Positions 32,809 through 41,830 of a stretch of 64,000 nucleotides of DNA are shown piece by piece. The position numbers and the translations under genes were made by a program. Numbering within the stretch: position 1 is the first letter of the stretch; each line of letters opens with the position of its first letter. Source of the stretch: Coriobacteriia bacterium. Lineage in GTDB: Bacteria > Actinomycetota > Coriobacteriia > Coriobacteriales > RUG033. Location of the stretch: contig JAATFL010000009.1 in assembly GCA_015655215.1 (NCBI GenBank), forward strand, positions 62,001 to 126,000, in the 5' to 3' direction. Under the pieces are notes generated by a model. It did no database searches, was not told the origin of the DNA, and saw only the letters and a program-made list of their open reading frames with translations.

Positions 32809-33576
32809 ATGTCCGATCAAGCACACTCGCTCGCGGTCTTCATCGATTATGAGAATCTTGCCCTTGGCACCGGCCCCCGCGGGGTCAAGGGCAAGCGCAA
32901 GCCGGCTATCATCCCCGACATGGGGATGGTGCTGGAGCGTCTCGTGGAGAAGGGCAAGGTCGTCGTCAAGCGCGCCTACTCCGACTGGCACCGGTTCCCC
33001 GATGCCGTCGAGTCCTTGCACGAACTCGGCATCGAGCTCACCGAGATACCCGACCGCAGGAACACGGGGAAGAACTGCGCCGACATCCGACTCGTGGTGG
33101 ATGCGATGGAGATGTGCCATGCCAAGGAGCACATCGATGCGTTCGTGATCGTCTCGGGCGATTCCGACTTCACCCCCCTCGTGCTCAAGCTGAAGGAGAA
33201 CGGCAAGGAGGTCATCGGCGTCGGACTGCGCGAGGCGACGAGCGACATCCTCGCCGCCAACTGCGACGAGTTCATCTTCTACGAGGACATCGCCTCGCCT
33301 TCTGGCGTCCCCGTGCTCGACAAGGTCCCCGAGGAGAAGCGTCCTGCGTTCAAGCTGCTCTTCGAGACGATGGAGGCCGTCCAGCGCGAGGGTGGCGACC
33401 GCATGCACGCTTCGCTGCTCAAGATCATGATGCGTCGCAAGCAGCCACAGTTCAACGAGTCGACCTACGGTTACCGCAACTTCACCAAGTTCCTGCAGGA
33501 TGCTGAGGCGATGGGGCTCATCGTCTTGCACAAGGACGCCAAGTCCGACACGTGGGTCGAGGGGGTTTCCAACTGA
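32809..33576 (+). CDS. NYN-domain (LabA/PIN-like) protein with OST-HTH-like C-terminus
   Basis: A 255-residue protein starting at ATG 32809 behind GGAAAGGAA. The N-terminal 155 residues are a NYN nuclease-type domain with conserved acidic positions in VFIDYENLA, NCADIRLVVDAMEM and IVSGDSDFTPLV. The C-terminal 85 residues (from EEKRPAFKLLFETM) resemble the winged-helix OST-HTH/LOTUS module that usually accompanies bacterial NYN domains and binds RNA. The likely role is RNA cleavage or RNA binding. Its stop overlaps the rlmKL-like start as TGATG, so it is coupled to an rRNA methyltransferase. Confidence 0.85.
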   Translation: MSDQAHSLAVFIDYENLALGTGPRGVKGKRKPAIIPDMGMVLERLVEKGKVVVKRAYSDWHRFPDAVESLHELGIELTEIPDRRNTGKNCADIRLVVDAMEMCHAKEHIDAFVIVSGDSDFTPLVLKLKENGKEVIGVGLREATSDILAANCDEFIFYEDIASPSGVPVLDKVPEEKRPAFKLLFETMEAVQREGGDRMHASLLKIMMRRKQPQFNESTYGYRNFTKFLQDAEAMGLIVLHKDAKSDTWVEGVSN

Positions 33577-36500
33577 TGGTGGATACCGATCGACCCATCT
33601 GCTCGTCCGAGCGCCAGGACGCGACCGATAGGGAACGACTCGTGCCAGACCGAGGGGAGGACGCCGTCTCCATCGCCGACGCCGCATCTCCTGCGACCAC
33701 CGATGCCGATGGGTCCGAACCTGCTGCCCTGACCCTAGCCTCGTCCGACGAGGTCCCCGTCACCCATCAGGAACCCGTCGAGACCACGCATGAGTTCTAT
33801 GCTTCCGCGGCGCATGGCCTCGAGGGCTTGCTCTCCGACGAGATCCGTGGTCTGGAGGTGCGCGAGCTGCGTCCGCTGTCCACAGGGGTGACCTTCTTCG
33901 GCACCCTGGCGGTCGGCTATCGCGTGTTGCTCTGGTCACGGCTCGCCTCGCGCGTCTCCCTCATCCTCTCCTACGTCGACGCCATCGACGAGGCGCAGCT
34001 GTACCGCTCGATCAGGGCGTTGCCCTGGGAGGACCATCTCGACGTGCACGGCACGCTCGCCGTCGACGCGCGTGGGACCAACCCCAACCTCCGCAACACG
34101 CAGTTCACCGCACTGCGCACCAAGGACGCCGTCTGCGACCGCTTCCGCGATCTCTACGGTGAGCGTCCTAACGTTGCCAAGCACCCCGACCTGCGCATCT
34201 CCATCTCGGTGCACGGTTCTCGCGCCACGGTCGCCATCGACCTCGCCGGCGAGTCACTCCATCACCGGGGGCATGGCGGCGCGGCCATGAAGGGCGGCTC
34301 CTCGGCACGTGAGTCGTTGGCCGCCGCCGCGCTCGTGTGCGCGGGATGGAAGGGCATCGCCCGGAAGGGCGGCATGCTCATCGACCCCATGTGCGGTTCC
34401 GGTGCGCTTGCCATCGAGGCGGCGATGGTCGCATGCGACATGGCACCCGGCATCCTTCGCACCTCGTGGGGGTTCAATGGCTGGAAGGGTCATGACCAGA
34501 AGGCCTGGGACGCGCTTCTCGACGAGGCCGACGAACGTGCCGAGGCCGGTCGTGCCCATGCACCCGTCATCATAGCGATCGACCCCAACCCCTCGGCCGT
34601 CGAGACCGCGCAAAGCTCTGCGCGGCTCATGGGCCTCGAGGACGTCGTCGACGTCCGACAGGGCTCGCTCATCGACTTCGCCACGATCGAGCTGCCCGAG
34701 CCTGGCATCGACGCTGAGACGGGTGCACCCATCCCCGGCCTCGTCGCCACGATACCTCCCGCCGGCGCGCGCTCTCTCTCTGCAGCCCAGCGTCCGGCGC
34801 TGTGGGCCGTTCTCGGTCAGTGCGTCCGCTCGCGCTTCGAGGGTTGGCGCTTCGCACTCGTGACTCCGGATCCCACCGTCGACGCGCCACTCGGCTTGCG
34901 CGCAACCTCGTCGAAGGCGCTCCCAGACGGCAAGGACGACACGTCGGTGCGTCTGTACACCGTCGCCGACGACCCGACGATGCGCCTCGTCCTCGACGAG
35001 GGTGCGACCGTCTTCGCCTCTGAACCTGGGACGGGTCAGTTCGTCGACCGTCTCCGTAAGATGCACGCCCACAGGGCCAAGTGGGCGCGGCATACGGGGG
35101 TGGGTTGCTACCGCATCTACGATGCGGACCTGCCCGACTACAACTTCGCCATCGACATGTACGAGGGCGCCGGCCTCGACGAGGGCAAGCGGTGGGTCAA
35201 CGTCTCGGAGTACGCGGCGCCCTCCGAGGTCGATCCCGCGCAGGCGGCCGCTCGCCTCTCGGACGCCCTCACCGTCATCCCCCCGGTGCTGGGCGTCGAA
35301 CCCAAGGACGTCTTCCTCAAGGTGCGGCATCGCGCCAAGGGCGGATCGCAGTACGCCTCCGATCAGGCGAAGGCGGGTATCTGCGGCATCACGTCGGAGG
35401 ACGGTCTTCTCTTCGAGGTGAACCTCTCCGACTATCTCGACACGGGCATATTCCTCGACCACCGTCTCACGCGGGGTATGGTGGGGTCGCTTGCCGAGGG
35501 GAAGCGCTTCCTCAACCTCTTCGCCTACACGGGCGTCGCCACGGTGCACGCCGCCAAGGGCGGGGCGATGAGCACCACCACCGTCGACCTCTCAGGTACC
35601 TATCTGGGGTGGGCGCGCCGTAACATGGAGCTCAACGGCTTCGATACCTACGACGAGGGCTCGTCACACGAGTTCATCCAGTCCGACGTGATGGAGTGGG
35701 TCGCCTCGCAACGCCGCACGCGCAATCGCTGGGACGTGATATTCGTCGACCCGCCCACGTTCTCCAACAGCAGCGACGCGGCCGACTGGGACATCGAGCG
35801 TGACCATGTCGAGTTGCTCGTGGGCGTCTCACGTCTCGCCACGCGCAGCGGTACCATCATCTTCTCGTGCAACAAGCGTGGCTTCAAGCCGGATCTCTCC
35901 GCACTGCGCCGCGCTGGCGTGGAGCTGGAGGAGATCACGCGGCGCACCATCCCTGAGGACTTCGAGCGCAACCCCAAGATCCACTGTTGCTACGAGGTGC
36001 GACGATTCATCACCGACGACGAGCGGGAGCACTACTTCGGCGACGCGTCCGCGGCCGCGCATGCCGAGAGGGCACGGACCGAGCGCAAGACGGTCCGCGA
36101 GGGTCGTCGCCCATCCGGTTCTGGCCGCAGCTTCGGCGGCGAGGGCGGCGGTCGAAACGACCGCGTGGTCGCTCGCGATGGTGCTCGAGGTGCGGGGCGT
36201 GACGGTGCCCGCGACGACGGACGTAAAGCGAGACTCCCCGCGAGCCGGGGATCCGACCGCCGGAGTGGCGGCGGTCTCGGATACGGCTCCACGGACGGGG
36301 CCGATCGAGGCCATGGCTTTGGTGATGGCCTTCGCCGCGGTGCCGTCGAGCGTGGTGGAGCGCGACGCACGGCACCGGCCACGTCGAGTTCTGCACAGAC
36401 CGACGACGGCAAGTACCGCGGCCGTCTCGAAGGGCTCTTCACGGCGAAGCGCGACCGTGGGCACGAAGGGTTCAAGGGGAGGCCCGGCACGGAGGGTCGT

Positions 36501-36980
36501 CCGCGTCCCACCGGTGCCTCTTCGCGAGGGTCGCGGCCGGGACGGACCGCCGAACCCGAGCGTGTCGAGGGCCGCGGCTTCGATGACCAACGCGTCGATC
36601 CCGCCTCCGAACCCACTCGGCCACATGATGGCACGCGCGATTCGAGCAGCGGCGGACGAGGTGGTCAGCGGCCCGGATCCCGCGATGGCGCGATGCGCGG
36701 TGGTTACCGTGGTGGGGCCTCGCGAGACGGTGGAGACCGCGGTCGCGGCGGTTCGCATGGCACGGACCACCCCGACTCCCGGGGGACTGCAAGCCGTGGC
36801 GGTTCGCACGATACCGCCCCCCGTGGCACCTCCGCTCCAAGTCGTGGCGGCCAGGGAGGACATGGTGCTCAAGGTGGCTATCGCGGTACCGGCGGAGGGC
36901 ACGACGGACGCAACCGCGGTTCGGGCCGTGGCACCGGCGGTGACCATGGTCCATCGAGCTTCGACGGGCCTCGTCCGTAG
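33576..36980 (+). CDS. rlmL: RlmKL-type bifunctional 23S rRNA methyltransferase with RGG-rich tail
   Basis: An 1134-residue protein starting at ATG 33576 in TGATG. After about 65 polar residues comes a THUMP-containing RlmL half with MLIDPMCGSGALAIEAAMVACD, which in the E. coli enzyme makes m2G2445. The RlmK half follows, with FLNLFAYTGVATVHAA, the AdoMet acidic residue in TTVDLSGTYL, and the catalytic-region IFVDPPTFSNSS (m7G2069 in E. coli). Standard RlmKL is about 700 residues. Here roughly 290 residues from about 36040 to the end are Gly/Arg/Ser/Asp-rich with many RGG, GRG and RGS units, resembling eukaryotic RGG boxes. The coding frame stays open and protein-like in composition throughout. 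It is coupled to the NYN gene. Confidence 0.88.
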   Translation: MVDTDRPICSSERQDATDRERLVPDRGEDAVSIADAASPATTDADGSEPAALTLASSDEVPVTHQEPVETTHEFYASAAHGLEGLLSDEIRGLEVRELRPLSTGVTFFGTLAVGYRVLLWSRLASRVSLILSYVDAIDEAQLYRSIRALPWEDHLDVHGTLAVDARGTNPNLRNTQFTALRTKDAVCDRFRDLYGERPNVAKHPDLRISISVHGSRATVAIDLAGESLHHRGHGGAAMKGGSSARESLAAAALVCAGWKGIARKGGMLIDPMCGSGALAIEAAMVACDMAPGILRTSWGFNGWKGHDQKAWDALLDEADERAEAGRAHAPVIIAIDPNPSAVETAQSSARLMGLEDVVDVRQGSLIDFATIELPEPGIDAETGAPIPGLVATIPPAGARSLSAAQRPALWAVLGQCVRSRFEGWRFALVTPDPTVDAPLGLRATSSKALPDGKDDTSVRLYTVADDPTMRLVLDEGATVFASEPGTGQFVDRLRKMHAHRAKWARHTGVGCYRIYDADLPDYNFAIDMYEGAGLDEGKRWVNVSEYAAPSEVDPAQAAARLSDALTVIPPVLGVEPKDVFLKVRHRAKGGSQYASDQAKAGICGITSEDGLLFEVNLSDYLDTGIFLDHRLTRGMVGSLAEGKRFLNLFAYTGVATVHAAKGGAMSTTTVDLSGTYLGWARRNMELNGFDTYDEGSSHEFIQSDVMEWVASQRRTRNRWDVIFVDPPTFSNSSDAADWDIERDHVELLVGVSRLATRSGTIIFSCNKRGFKPDLSALRRAGVELEEITRRTIPEDFERNPKIHCCYEVRRFITDDEREHYFGDASAAAHAERARTERKTVREGRRPSGSGRSFGGEGGGRNDRVVARDGARGAGRDGARDDGRKARLPASRGSDRRSGGGLGYGSTDGADRGHGFGDGLRRGAVERGGARRTAPATSSSAQTDDGKYRGRLEGLFTAKRDRGHEGFKGRPGTEGRPRPTGASSRGSRPGRTAEPERVEGRGFDDQRVDPASEPTRPHDGTRDSSSGGRGGQRPGSRDGAMRGGYRGGASRDGGDRGRGGSHGTDHPDSRGTASRGGSHDTAPRGTSAPSRGGQGGHGAQGGYRGTGGGHDGRNRGSGRGTGGDHGPSSFDGPRP

Positions 36981-36989
36981 GGGGGTGCG

Positions 36990-37766
36990 ATGAGTCCCCG
37001 ACGGCTATCCGGGATGTACACGACCCGCCAGGGACGGAAGGTCGCCTGGCGGGTCCGCTTCTCCTCGCGTGCGAAGCACGTCCGCCTCGTCCTTTCCGGT
37101 GGCGATGGGCTCGGGATCGTCGCACCGAACCGGTGGTGCGACGATCCCGAGAGCCTGCTCATCGATCACGACGCGTGGATCGATCGCATGGTCGCACGCC
37201 TGGAGCGCGTCGCGGCGGAATCGGGCCAACGGGTCGACACCGAGCATCGGTTGCCTGCGACCATCGCGCTTCGTGCGGTCCACGAGATGTGGCACGTCAC
37301 CTACACGCCCTCTCCCAGTTCCCGGATCGCGGTGCACGCCGACAGGACCTCGCACGTGCTGGGCATCTTCGGACCGGTGGGCGAGAAGGAGCGGGTCGCC
37401 CGCGCGCTGCGTCGTTTCGTCGCGCGACGTGCGGAGGGGGCCCTCCCTTTGCGGATGCGGGATATCGCGGCGAGCAAAGACCTCCCGTTGCGCTCGGTGC
37501 GGGTGTATCCGGCCCGTTCGCGATGGGGTTCCTGCTCGACGCAGGGTGACATCATGCTCTCGACGCGTCTGCTCTTCCTGTCCCCCGAGCTCGCCGAGCA
37601 CGTGATGATGCACGAGCTCGCCCATCTCTCCCACATGGACCATGGGTCCCGGTTCCACGCACGGCTCGACGCGTTCGACCCGCTTGCACGGGAACACGCG
37701 CGAGGACTGCGCGAGGCGGGTCCACTCGTGCCCTGGTGGATGGACGTCCGACGGGATGGCTCGTGA
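36990..37766 (+). CDS. DUF45/YgjP-type zinc metallopeptidase
   Basis: A 258-residue protein starting at ATG 36990, nine bases after the rlmL stop, behind AGGGGGG. The C-terminal half carries the zinc site HELAHLSHMDHGSRFH (HExxH with a downstream His) preceded by YPARSRWGSCSTQGDIMLSTRLL, the signature of the YgjP-like/WLM metallopeptidase group. The N-terminal half is basic and beta-rich (RVRFSSRAKHVRLVLSGGDG). No signal peptide, so it is cytoplasmic. Substrate unknown. Confidence 0.85.
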   Translation: MSPRRLSGMYTTRQGRKVAWRVRFSSRAKHVRLVLSGGDGLGIVAPNRWCDDPESLLIDHDAWIDRMVARLERVAAESGQRVDTEHRLPATIALRAVHEMWHVTYTPSPSSRIAVHADRTSHVLGIFGPVGEKERVARALRRFVARRAEGALPLRMRDIAASKDLPLRSVRVYPARSRWGSCSTQGDIMLSTRLLFLSPELAEHVMMHELAHLSHMDHGSRFHARLDAFDPLAREHARGLREAGPLVPWWMDVRRDGS

Positions 37767-38081
37767 CGGGGTCTCTGGCGAGCTTGCACCGATTCACCTG
37801 ACCTGTTCCCGTCATTCCCGGGGTCGCCGATGCCCCCACCTACCCTCACGCACCGATGCAGAGGGCCTTTCCGCAGGAAGACAAGGCTACTCTTCCTCGA
37901 TGGCGACAGACTTCGGGGTATCCTGTCCACAGACTCAGGAGTATGATCACCATTTTCAATCAATGCCGAGCAGTTTCCCGTCGAGGTCGTCGTATGGTCG
38001 TGGGATGTCCGTCGTGCTCCAATCTCTCGCCTCGCGACGCTCGCGTCGGTCCGCTTTGGATAAGGTCGTAGGAGGTCATGC
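37767..38081 (+). other. Intergenic region ahead of the HEAT-like gene
   Basis: About 315 bases without a convincing gene. Short open frames are present but lack coding character. A strong ribosome-binding site (TAGGAGG, 38069-38075) belongs to the gene at 38082. A sequence TATCCTGTCCACAG near 37918 resembles a DnaA box only loosely. No RNA structure was recognised. Confidence 0.4.
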
Positions 38082-38714
38082 ATGGTTCAGGATATCGATA
38101 AGACCATCACGTTCGACCCATCGGGCGATTCGAGTGACGTCGCCGCGCAGGCCATCGCCGACCCGACGATCCTCGCGGCGCTGGTCGAGAGACTGTCGGG
38201 AGACGACCGCCGCATCAGGCAGTTCTCCGCCTCCGCGCTCGATATGGTCTCGGAGACCGACGCCGGCCTGCTCGTCGACTACGTCGACCAGCTTTCAGAC
38301 GCCCTCTTCCGCCCCGAGGCCCAGACCCGGTGGCAAGCTCTCGAGACCCTGGAGCGCCTGGTCCCCCGCGACCCGGCGAACATCTCCGACGCGGTGGCCG
38401 GGGCGGAGTCCTGCCTCTTCGACGAGACGTCGGGCATCGTGTGCATTCGCGCCTTCCGGTTCCTCTGCGTCTACGGGGCGACCACCAGCAGGCGCGCCGA
38501 AAGGGTCTGGCCGCTCATCGACGAGGCGATCCAGTGCTACCATGGTGACCCCGGCTTCAACGAGATGCTCACGAGCCTGCTCGTCTTCGCAGGCAACAGC
38601 AGTTCCAAGAAGGTCAAGAAAGCCATCGTCGATCGAATGAGCTTCGACGCGAACAGCGGTCGGGGCGGCCTCAAGCACCGCGCGGGCCAGATCATCGCGG
38701 CGGCAGAGGCGTAG
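38082..38714 (+). CDS. HEAT-repeat-like helical protein, function unknown
   Basis: A 210-residue soluble, all-helical protein behind TAGGAGG. The pattern of paired helices (IADPTILAALVERLSGDDRRIRQFSASALDMVSE, then RWQALETLERLVPRDPANI) is that of HEAT/armadillo repeats, which scaffold protein-protein contacts. No catalytic motif, signal or membrane segment. It is followed by a hairpin at 38731-38752 and then the isocitrate dehydrogenase gene. Confidence 0.7.
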   Translation: MVQDIDKTITFDPSGDSSDVAAQAIADPTILAALVERLSGDDRRIRQFSASALDMVSETDAGLLVDYVDQLSDALFRPEAQTRWQALETLERLVPRDPANISDAVAGAESCLFDETSGIVCIRAFRFLCVYGATTSRRAERVWPLIDEAIQCYHGDPGFNEMLTSLLVFAGNSSSKKVKKAIVDRMSFDANSGRGGLKHRAGQIIAAAEA

Positions 38715-38730
38715 GGCGCCGTGGCCCCTT

Positions 38731-38752
38731 GGCGTCGCCTACGGGCGACGCC
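38731..38752 (+). terminator. Hairpin after the HEAT-like gene
   Basis: GGCGTCGCC at 38731-38739 pairs with GGCGACGCC at 38744-38752 around a TACG tetraloop, a very stable 9-bp stem 17 bases after the stop. No U-run follows. Confidence 0.5.
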
Positions 38753-38829
38753 CCTCGCTGTCGTGCCCCCGAACGGCAAGCGCGACGATACATCAACGAC
38801 GTACCGACATCTCGACCAAGGAGCCATGC

Positions 38830-39921
38830 ATGGCACAGCATACGGTCACCCTCATCCCCGGCGATGGCATCGGCCCTGAGATCGCCCAGGCGATGACGCG
38901 CGTGGTCGGTGCTTCGGGGGTCGACATGGTGTGGGAGGTCGCAGAGGCCGGTCTGGGCGTGATGGACGAATATGGAACGCCCTTGCCGCGCTACGTCGTC
39001 GACTCCGTCCGCAAGAACAAGGTTGCCATCAAGGGGCCGGTGACCACGCCGGTCGGCACGGGGTTCCGCAGCATCAACGTGGCGCTCCGCAAGGAACTCG
39101 ACCTCTACGTCAACCTGCGTCCCGCGCTGTCGATCCCCGGCACCGGCGCGCGCTACGAGGACGTCGACATCGTGATCGTGCGGGAGAACACGGAAGATCT
39201 CTACGCCGGCATCGAGTTCGCCAAGGGCTCCCGCGGTGCGCAGCGGCTCGCCCACCTCGTCGCGGAGGAGGACGCCGGCATCATCCGTCCCGACGCGGGT
39301 ATCTCCATCAAGCCCATCACGGTCACCGCTTCGGAGCGTATCGTGCGCTGGGCGTTCGAGTACGCGCTCGCCAACGACCGCCATAAGGTGACCGCGGTGC
39401 ACAAGGCCAACATCATGAAGTTCTCGGACGGCCTGTTCCTCGAGGTCGCCCGCAGGGTCGCCGCCGAGTACGAGGGCCGCATCGCCTTCGAGGACCGCAT
39501 CGTCGACGCGACGTGCATGGGCCTCGTGCTCTATCCGCACGATTTCGACGTGCTCGTGCTTCCCAACCTCTACGGCGACATCGTCTCCGACCTCACCGCC
39601 GGCATGGTGGGTGGCCTGGGCATGGCTCCCGGTGCCAACATCGGTAGGGACTGCGCCGTCTTCGAGGCCGTGCACGGATCCGCCCCTGACATCGCGGGCA
39701 AGGGCATCGCCAACCCGACCGCGATCATCCTCTCGGCGACCATGATGCTGCACCACCTTGGCGAGCACGAGGCTGCCGAGAGGGTGACCGGCGCCATCCG
39801 TCGGGTCTACGCCTCCGGCGAGCACGTGACCGGCGACATCAAGCGCACGGTCACCGGGAGTGCGGCCGGCGCGGCCACCACGCGCGAGTTCACCGACGCC
39901 GTGGTCGCTGCGATGCGGTAG
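38830..39921 (+). CDS. icd: NAD-dependent isocitrate dehydrogenase
   Basis: A 363-residue beta-decarboxylating dehydrogenase behind AAGGAG. It has the family start [13 protein letters not shown], substrate residues [20 protein letters not shown] (the Ser and Arg set of isocitrate enzymes), [13 protein letters not shown], the catalytic KANIMK, and the metal-binding MCLGLVLYP-type and [18 protein letters not shown] segments. It resembles the short NAD-type isocitrate dehydrogenases more than LeuB; a homoisocitrate or isopropylmalate enzyme is the alternative. It stands alone here, separated from both neighbours. Confidence 0.85.
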   Translation: MAQHTVTLIPGDGIGPEIAQAMTRVVGASGVDMVWEVAEAGLGVMDEYGTPLPRYVVDSVRKNKVAIKGPVTTPVGTGFRSINVALRKELDLYVNLRPALSIPGTGARYEDVDIVIVRENTEDLYAGIEFAKGSRGAQRLAHLVAEEDAGIIRPDAGISIKPITVTASERIVRWAFEYALANDRHKVTAVHKANIMKFSDGLFLEVARRVAAEYEGRIAFEDRIVDATCMGLVLYPHDFDVLVLPNLYGDIVSDLTAGMVGGLGMAPGANIGRDCAVFEAVHGSAPDIAGKGIANPTAIILSATMMLHHLGEHEAAERVTGAIRRVYASGEHVTGDIKRTVTGSAAGAATTREFTDAVVAAMR

Positions 39922-39972
39922 GGTCTCCCGGGGCATGCCCCTGCAGATGGTCTTCCTGCCGGCGCGGATACC

Positions 39973-41019
39973 TCACTTCGCATCGACACCATATGCGTGC
40001 AGCAGCTGATGCCTGAAGGCGGTGTCCTTGGTGCCGTCGGGTAGCTTGAACGCCGTCATCTCGAGCAGATGTCCCATCGACTTCACGCGGAGTGCGGCTT
40101 CGTGCGCGCGAGGAAGCATCCCCGCCTCCTCGCAGGCCCTCCGGGCCTCGGCTGCGCGCCCGGGGTCGTCCTCGCCAAACGTCGCGTCTATCTCCTCCTG
40201 GGTGACCTCGAGGTCGAGATGCTCGGCCAACGCGAGGAGCGCGAGCCCCTGTGCGACCATCTGACGCGTCTCCTCCTGCAACCGCTTCTCGAACTGCTCG
40301 GATGTGATGCGCTCCTGCTCCAGGAACCGCTCCTTCGAGATACCCTGCTGCTTGAGGAACGTCAGGAAGCTGCGGGTCGAGTTTCCGAGTGCCTCGCGCA
40401 CCGCCTCGTCGGGGAGGGGATCGACCAGTCGGGTGGCGAGGACGTCGGCGGCGGCGATGGGAGCGGATGCGAGAAGCTCTTCGCGGCGCCGGTTCTCCAG
40501 ACGCAGGCGAGCGCCTGCACGAAACTCGGCAACGGTGGACATGCCCGTGATGTTCTCCCTCATCCAGGCGTCGGTGAGGGCGGGGACGACTCTGCGGCGC
40601 AGTTCGAGCACGGTGACCGTGGAGTCGAGGTGAAGCGGTGACCGCGAGCCGTCAGAGGTCGCTTCGCCCATGCCGGGAAGGTCGAACGAGATGGTCGCCG
40701 TCTCCCCCACGGAGAGTCCGAGCAGTTGCCTCTCGAATGCGTCGGGCATGGCATGGCAACCCAACTCGAGGTCGTGACCGGGTGTGGTGAGGCGTGGATA
40801 GGGGTCCCCATCCCTGGTCGACTCGATGGCCAGGTGGACGATGTCATCGTCGCGTATCGTGCGCGGTGCGACCCTCTCGTGGCGCGCATGGGCCCGCAAG
40901 GTGCGAGCGATCTCGTCATCGACGAGCCGCTCGCTTACGCTGCCTGCTGGCAGCGCCACCTCGACCGTGTCGTATGAGGTGAGCGTGTGATGGGGCAGGG
41001 CGGTGCGATCGCGTTGCAT
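39973..41019 (-). CDS. Trigger-factor-like protein lacking the ribosome-binding domain
   Basis: A 348-residue cytoplasmic protein starting at ATG 41019 behind GGGAGGA. An FKBP-type middle domain (about residues 50-140) includes DDDIVHLAIES, RQLLGLSVGETATISFDLPG and VTVLELRRRVVP. The C-terminal region (150-330) is helical and matches the trigger-factor chaperone arms (LTDAWMRENI, FLTFLKQQGISKERFLEQERI, EEIDATFGEDD). The usual N-terminal ribosome-binding domain of about 110 residues with its GFRxGKxP signature is absent; only about 45 residues precede the FKBP part. It is the only minus-strand gene in this part of the window. Confidence 0.8.
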   Translation of the reverse strand: MQRDRTALPHHTLTSYDTVEVALPAGSVSERLVDDEIARTLRAHARHERVAPRTIRDDDIVHLAIESTRDGDPYPRLTTPGHDLELGCHAMPDAFERQLLGLSVGETATISFDLPGMGEATSDGSRSPLHLDSTVTVLELRRRVVPALTDAWMRENITGMSTVAEFRAGARLRLENRRREELLASAPIAAADVLATRLVDPLPDEAVREALGNSTRSFLTFLKQQGISKERFLEQERITSEQFEKRLQEETRQMVAQGLALLALAEHLDLEVTQEEIDATFGEDDPGRAAEARRACEEAGMLPRAHEAALRVKSMGHLLEMTAFKLPDGTKDTAFRHQLLHAYGVDAK

Positions 41020-41206
41020 GGTTCCTCCCACCTAGATGTTCTGCCGTGGTGGTCCAAGACGGGCACCACACCGTATTCCAGCCCAGTCTATCCGACCGAG
41101 GACGCCACAGGCTTGCCATCCGGTGGACGTCACCGTTTGCAACGGTTCTGTAAACGGGAACTACGTTAGTGTAGGGGGCGCTGATGAAATCCGACGAGGA
41201 GGTTCC

Positions 41207-41668
41207 ATGGGTCTGCCCATAACCGCTCCTGCTGGACCTGTCGCTGTGAGCGCCTGCCTCATAGGATATCCCTGTCGTTACAACGGTGATTCCCGTGCGT
41301 GCCGGGCGGTCGCCGAGCTGGCGAGGGATCGCGTGCTCGTACCCATCTGCCCGGAGGAGCTGGGGGGATTGCCCACGCCCCGTGCCGCCGCCGAGATCGT
41401 CAGGAGCGGCAACGGGCAGCGTTGCGTGCGTACCGAGGAGGGCGACGACCTCACCGCCGCATACGCCCAGGGGGCGGCACGTGCCCTGTCGATCGCCTTG
41501 GACGCCGAGGTGGGATGCGCCGTGCTCAAGGAGAACAGCCCCTCGTGCGGCAGCGGCCGCGTCTACGACGGCACGTTCTCAGGGGAGAGGATATGCGGCA
41601 CCGGCATCGCCGCACAGCTCTTCATCGATGCCGACATCCCCATCTTCTCGGAATCCGACATCGCCTGA
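41207..41668 (+). CDS. DUF523-family protein
   Basis: A 153-residue protein starting at ATG 41207 behind GAGGAGG. It matches the DUF523 family: VSACLIGYPCRYNGDSR near the start, LVPICPEELGGLPTPR, and CAVLKENSPSCGSGRVYDGTF. The conserved cysteines and Asp/Glu residues suggest a metal or cluster site. Biochemical role is not established for the family in general. A weak promoter (TTGCAA near 41137, TACGTT near 41162) lies upstream. Confidence 0.88.
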   Translation: MGLPITAPAGPVAVSACLIGYPCRYNGDSRACRAVAELARDRVLVPICPEELGGLPTPRAAAEIVRSGNGQRCVRTEEGDDLTAAYAQGAARALSIALDAEVGCAVLKENSPSCGSGRVYDGTFSGERICGTGIAAQLFIDADIPIFSESDIA

Positions 41669-41830
41669 CTGACGCGTGGCACTCGGCGCGCGAGGGCGAC
41701 GTGCGGCCATCGTGCACAGGGTGAACATCCGGCAACGGCTCCGTGAGGGACGCACTCGCCCGTGACCGCCCCGCTACAATGTTGGCGTTGTCTGGGCACG
41801 AGGCCTGGGCTGCGAGGACAAGGGGTGCGC

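Noticed and set aside
36040-36980. GC-rich DNA repeats in the 3' part of rlmL as a mobile or CRISPR-like repeat array
   Set aside because: The repetition is at codon level (Gly/Arg/Ser), units are irregular, there are no spacers, and the frame stays open to a normal stop.
37915-37935. DnaA-box-like TATCCTGTCCACAG
   Set aside because: It is a poor match to TTATCCACA, occurs once, and has no dnaA/dnaN or AT-rich region nearby.
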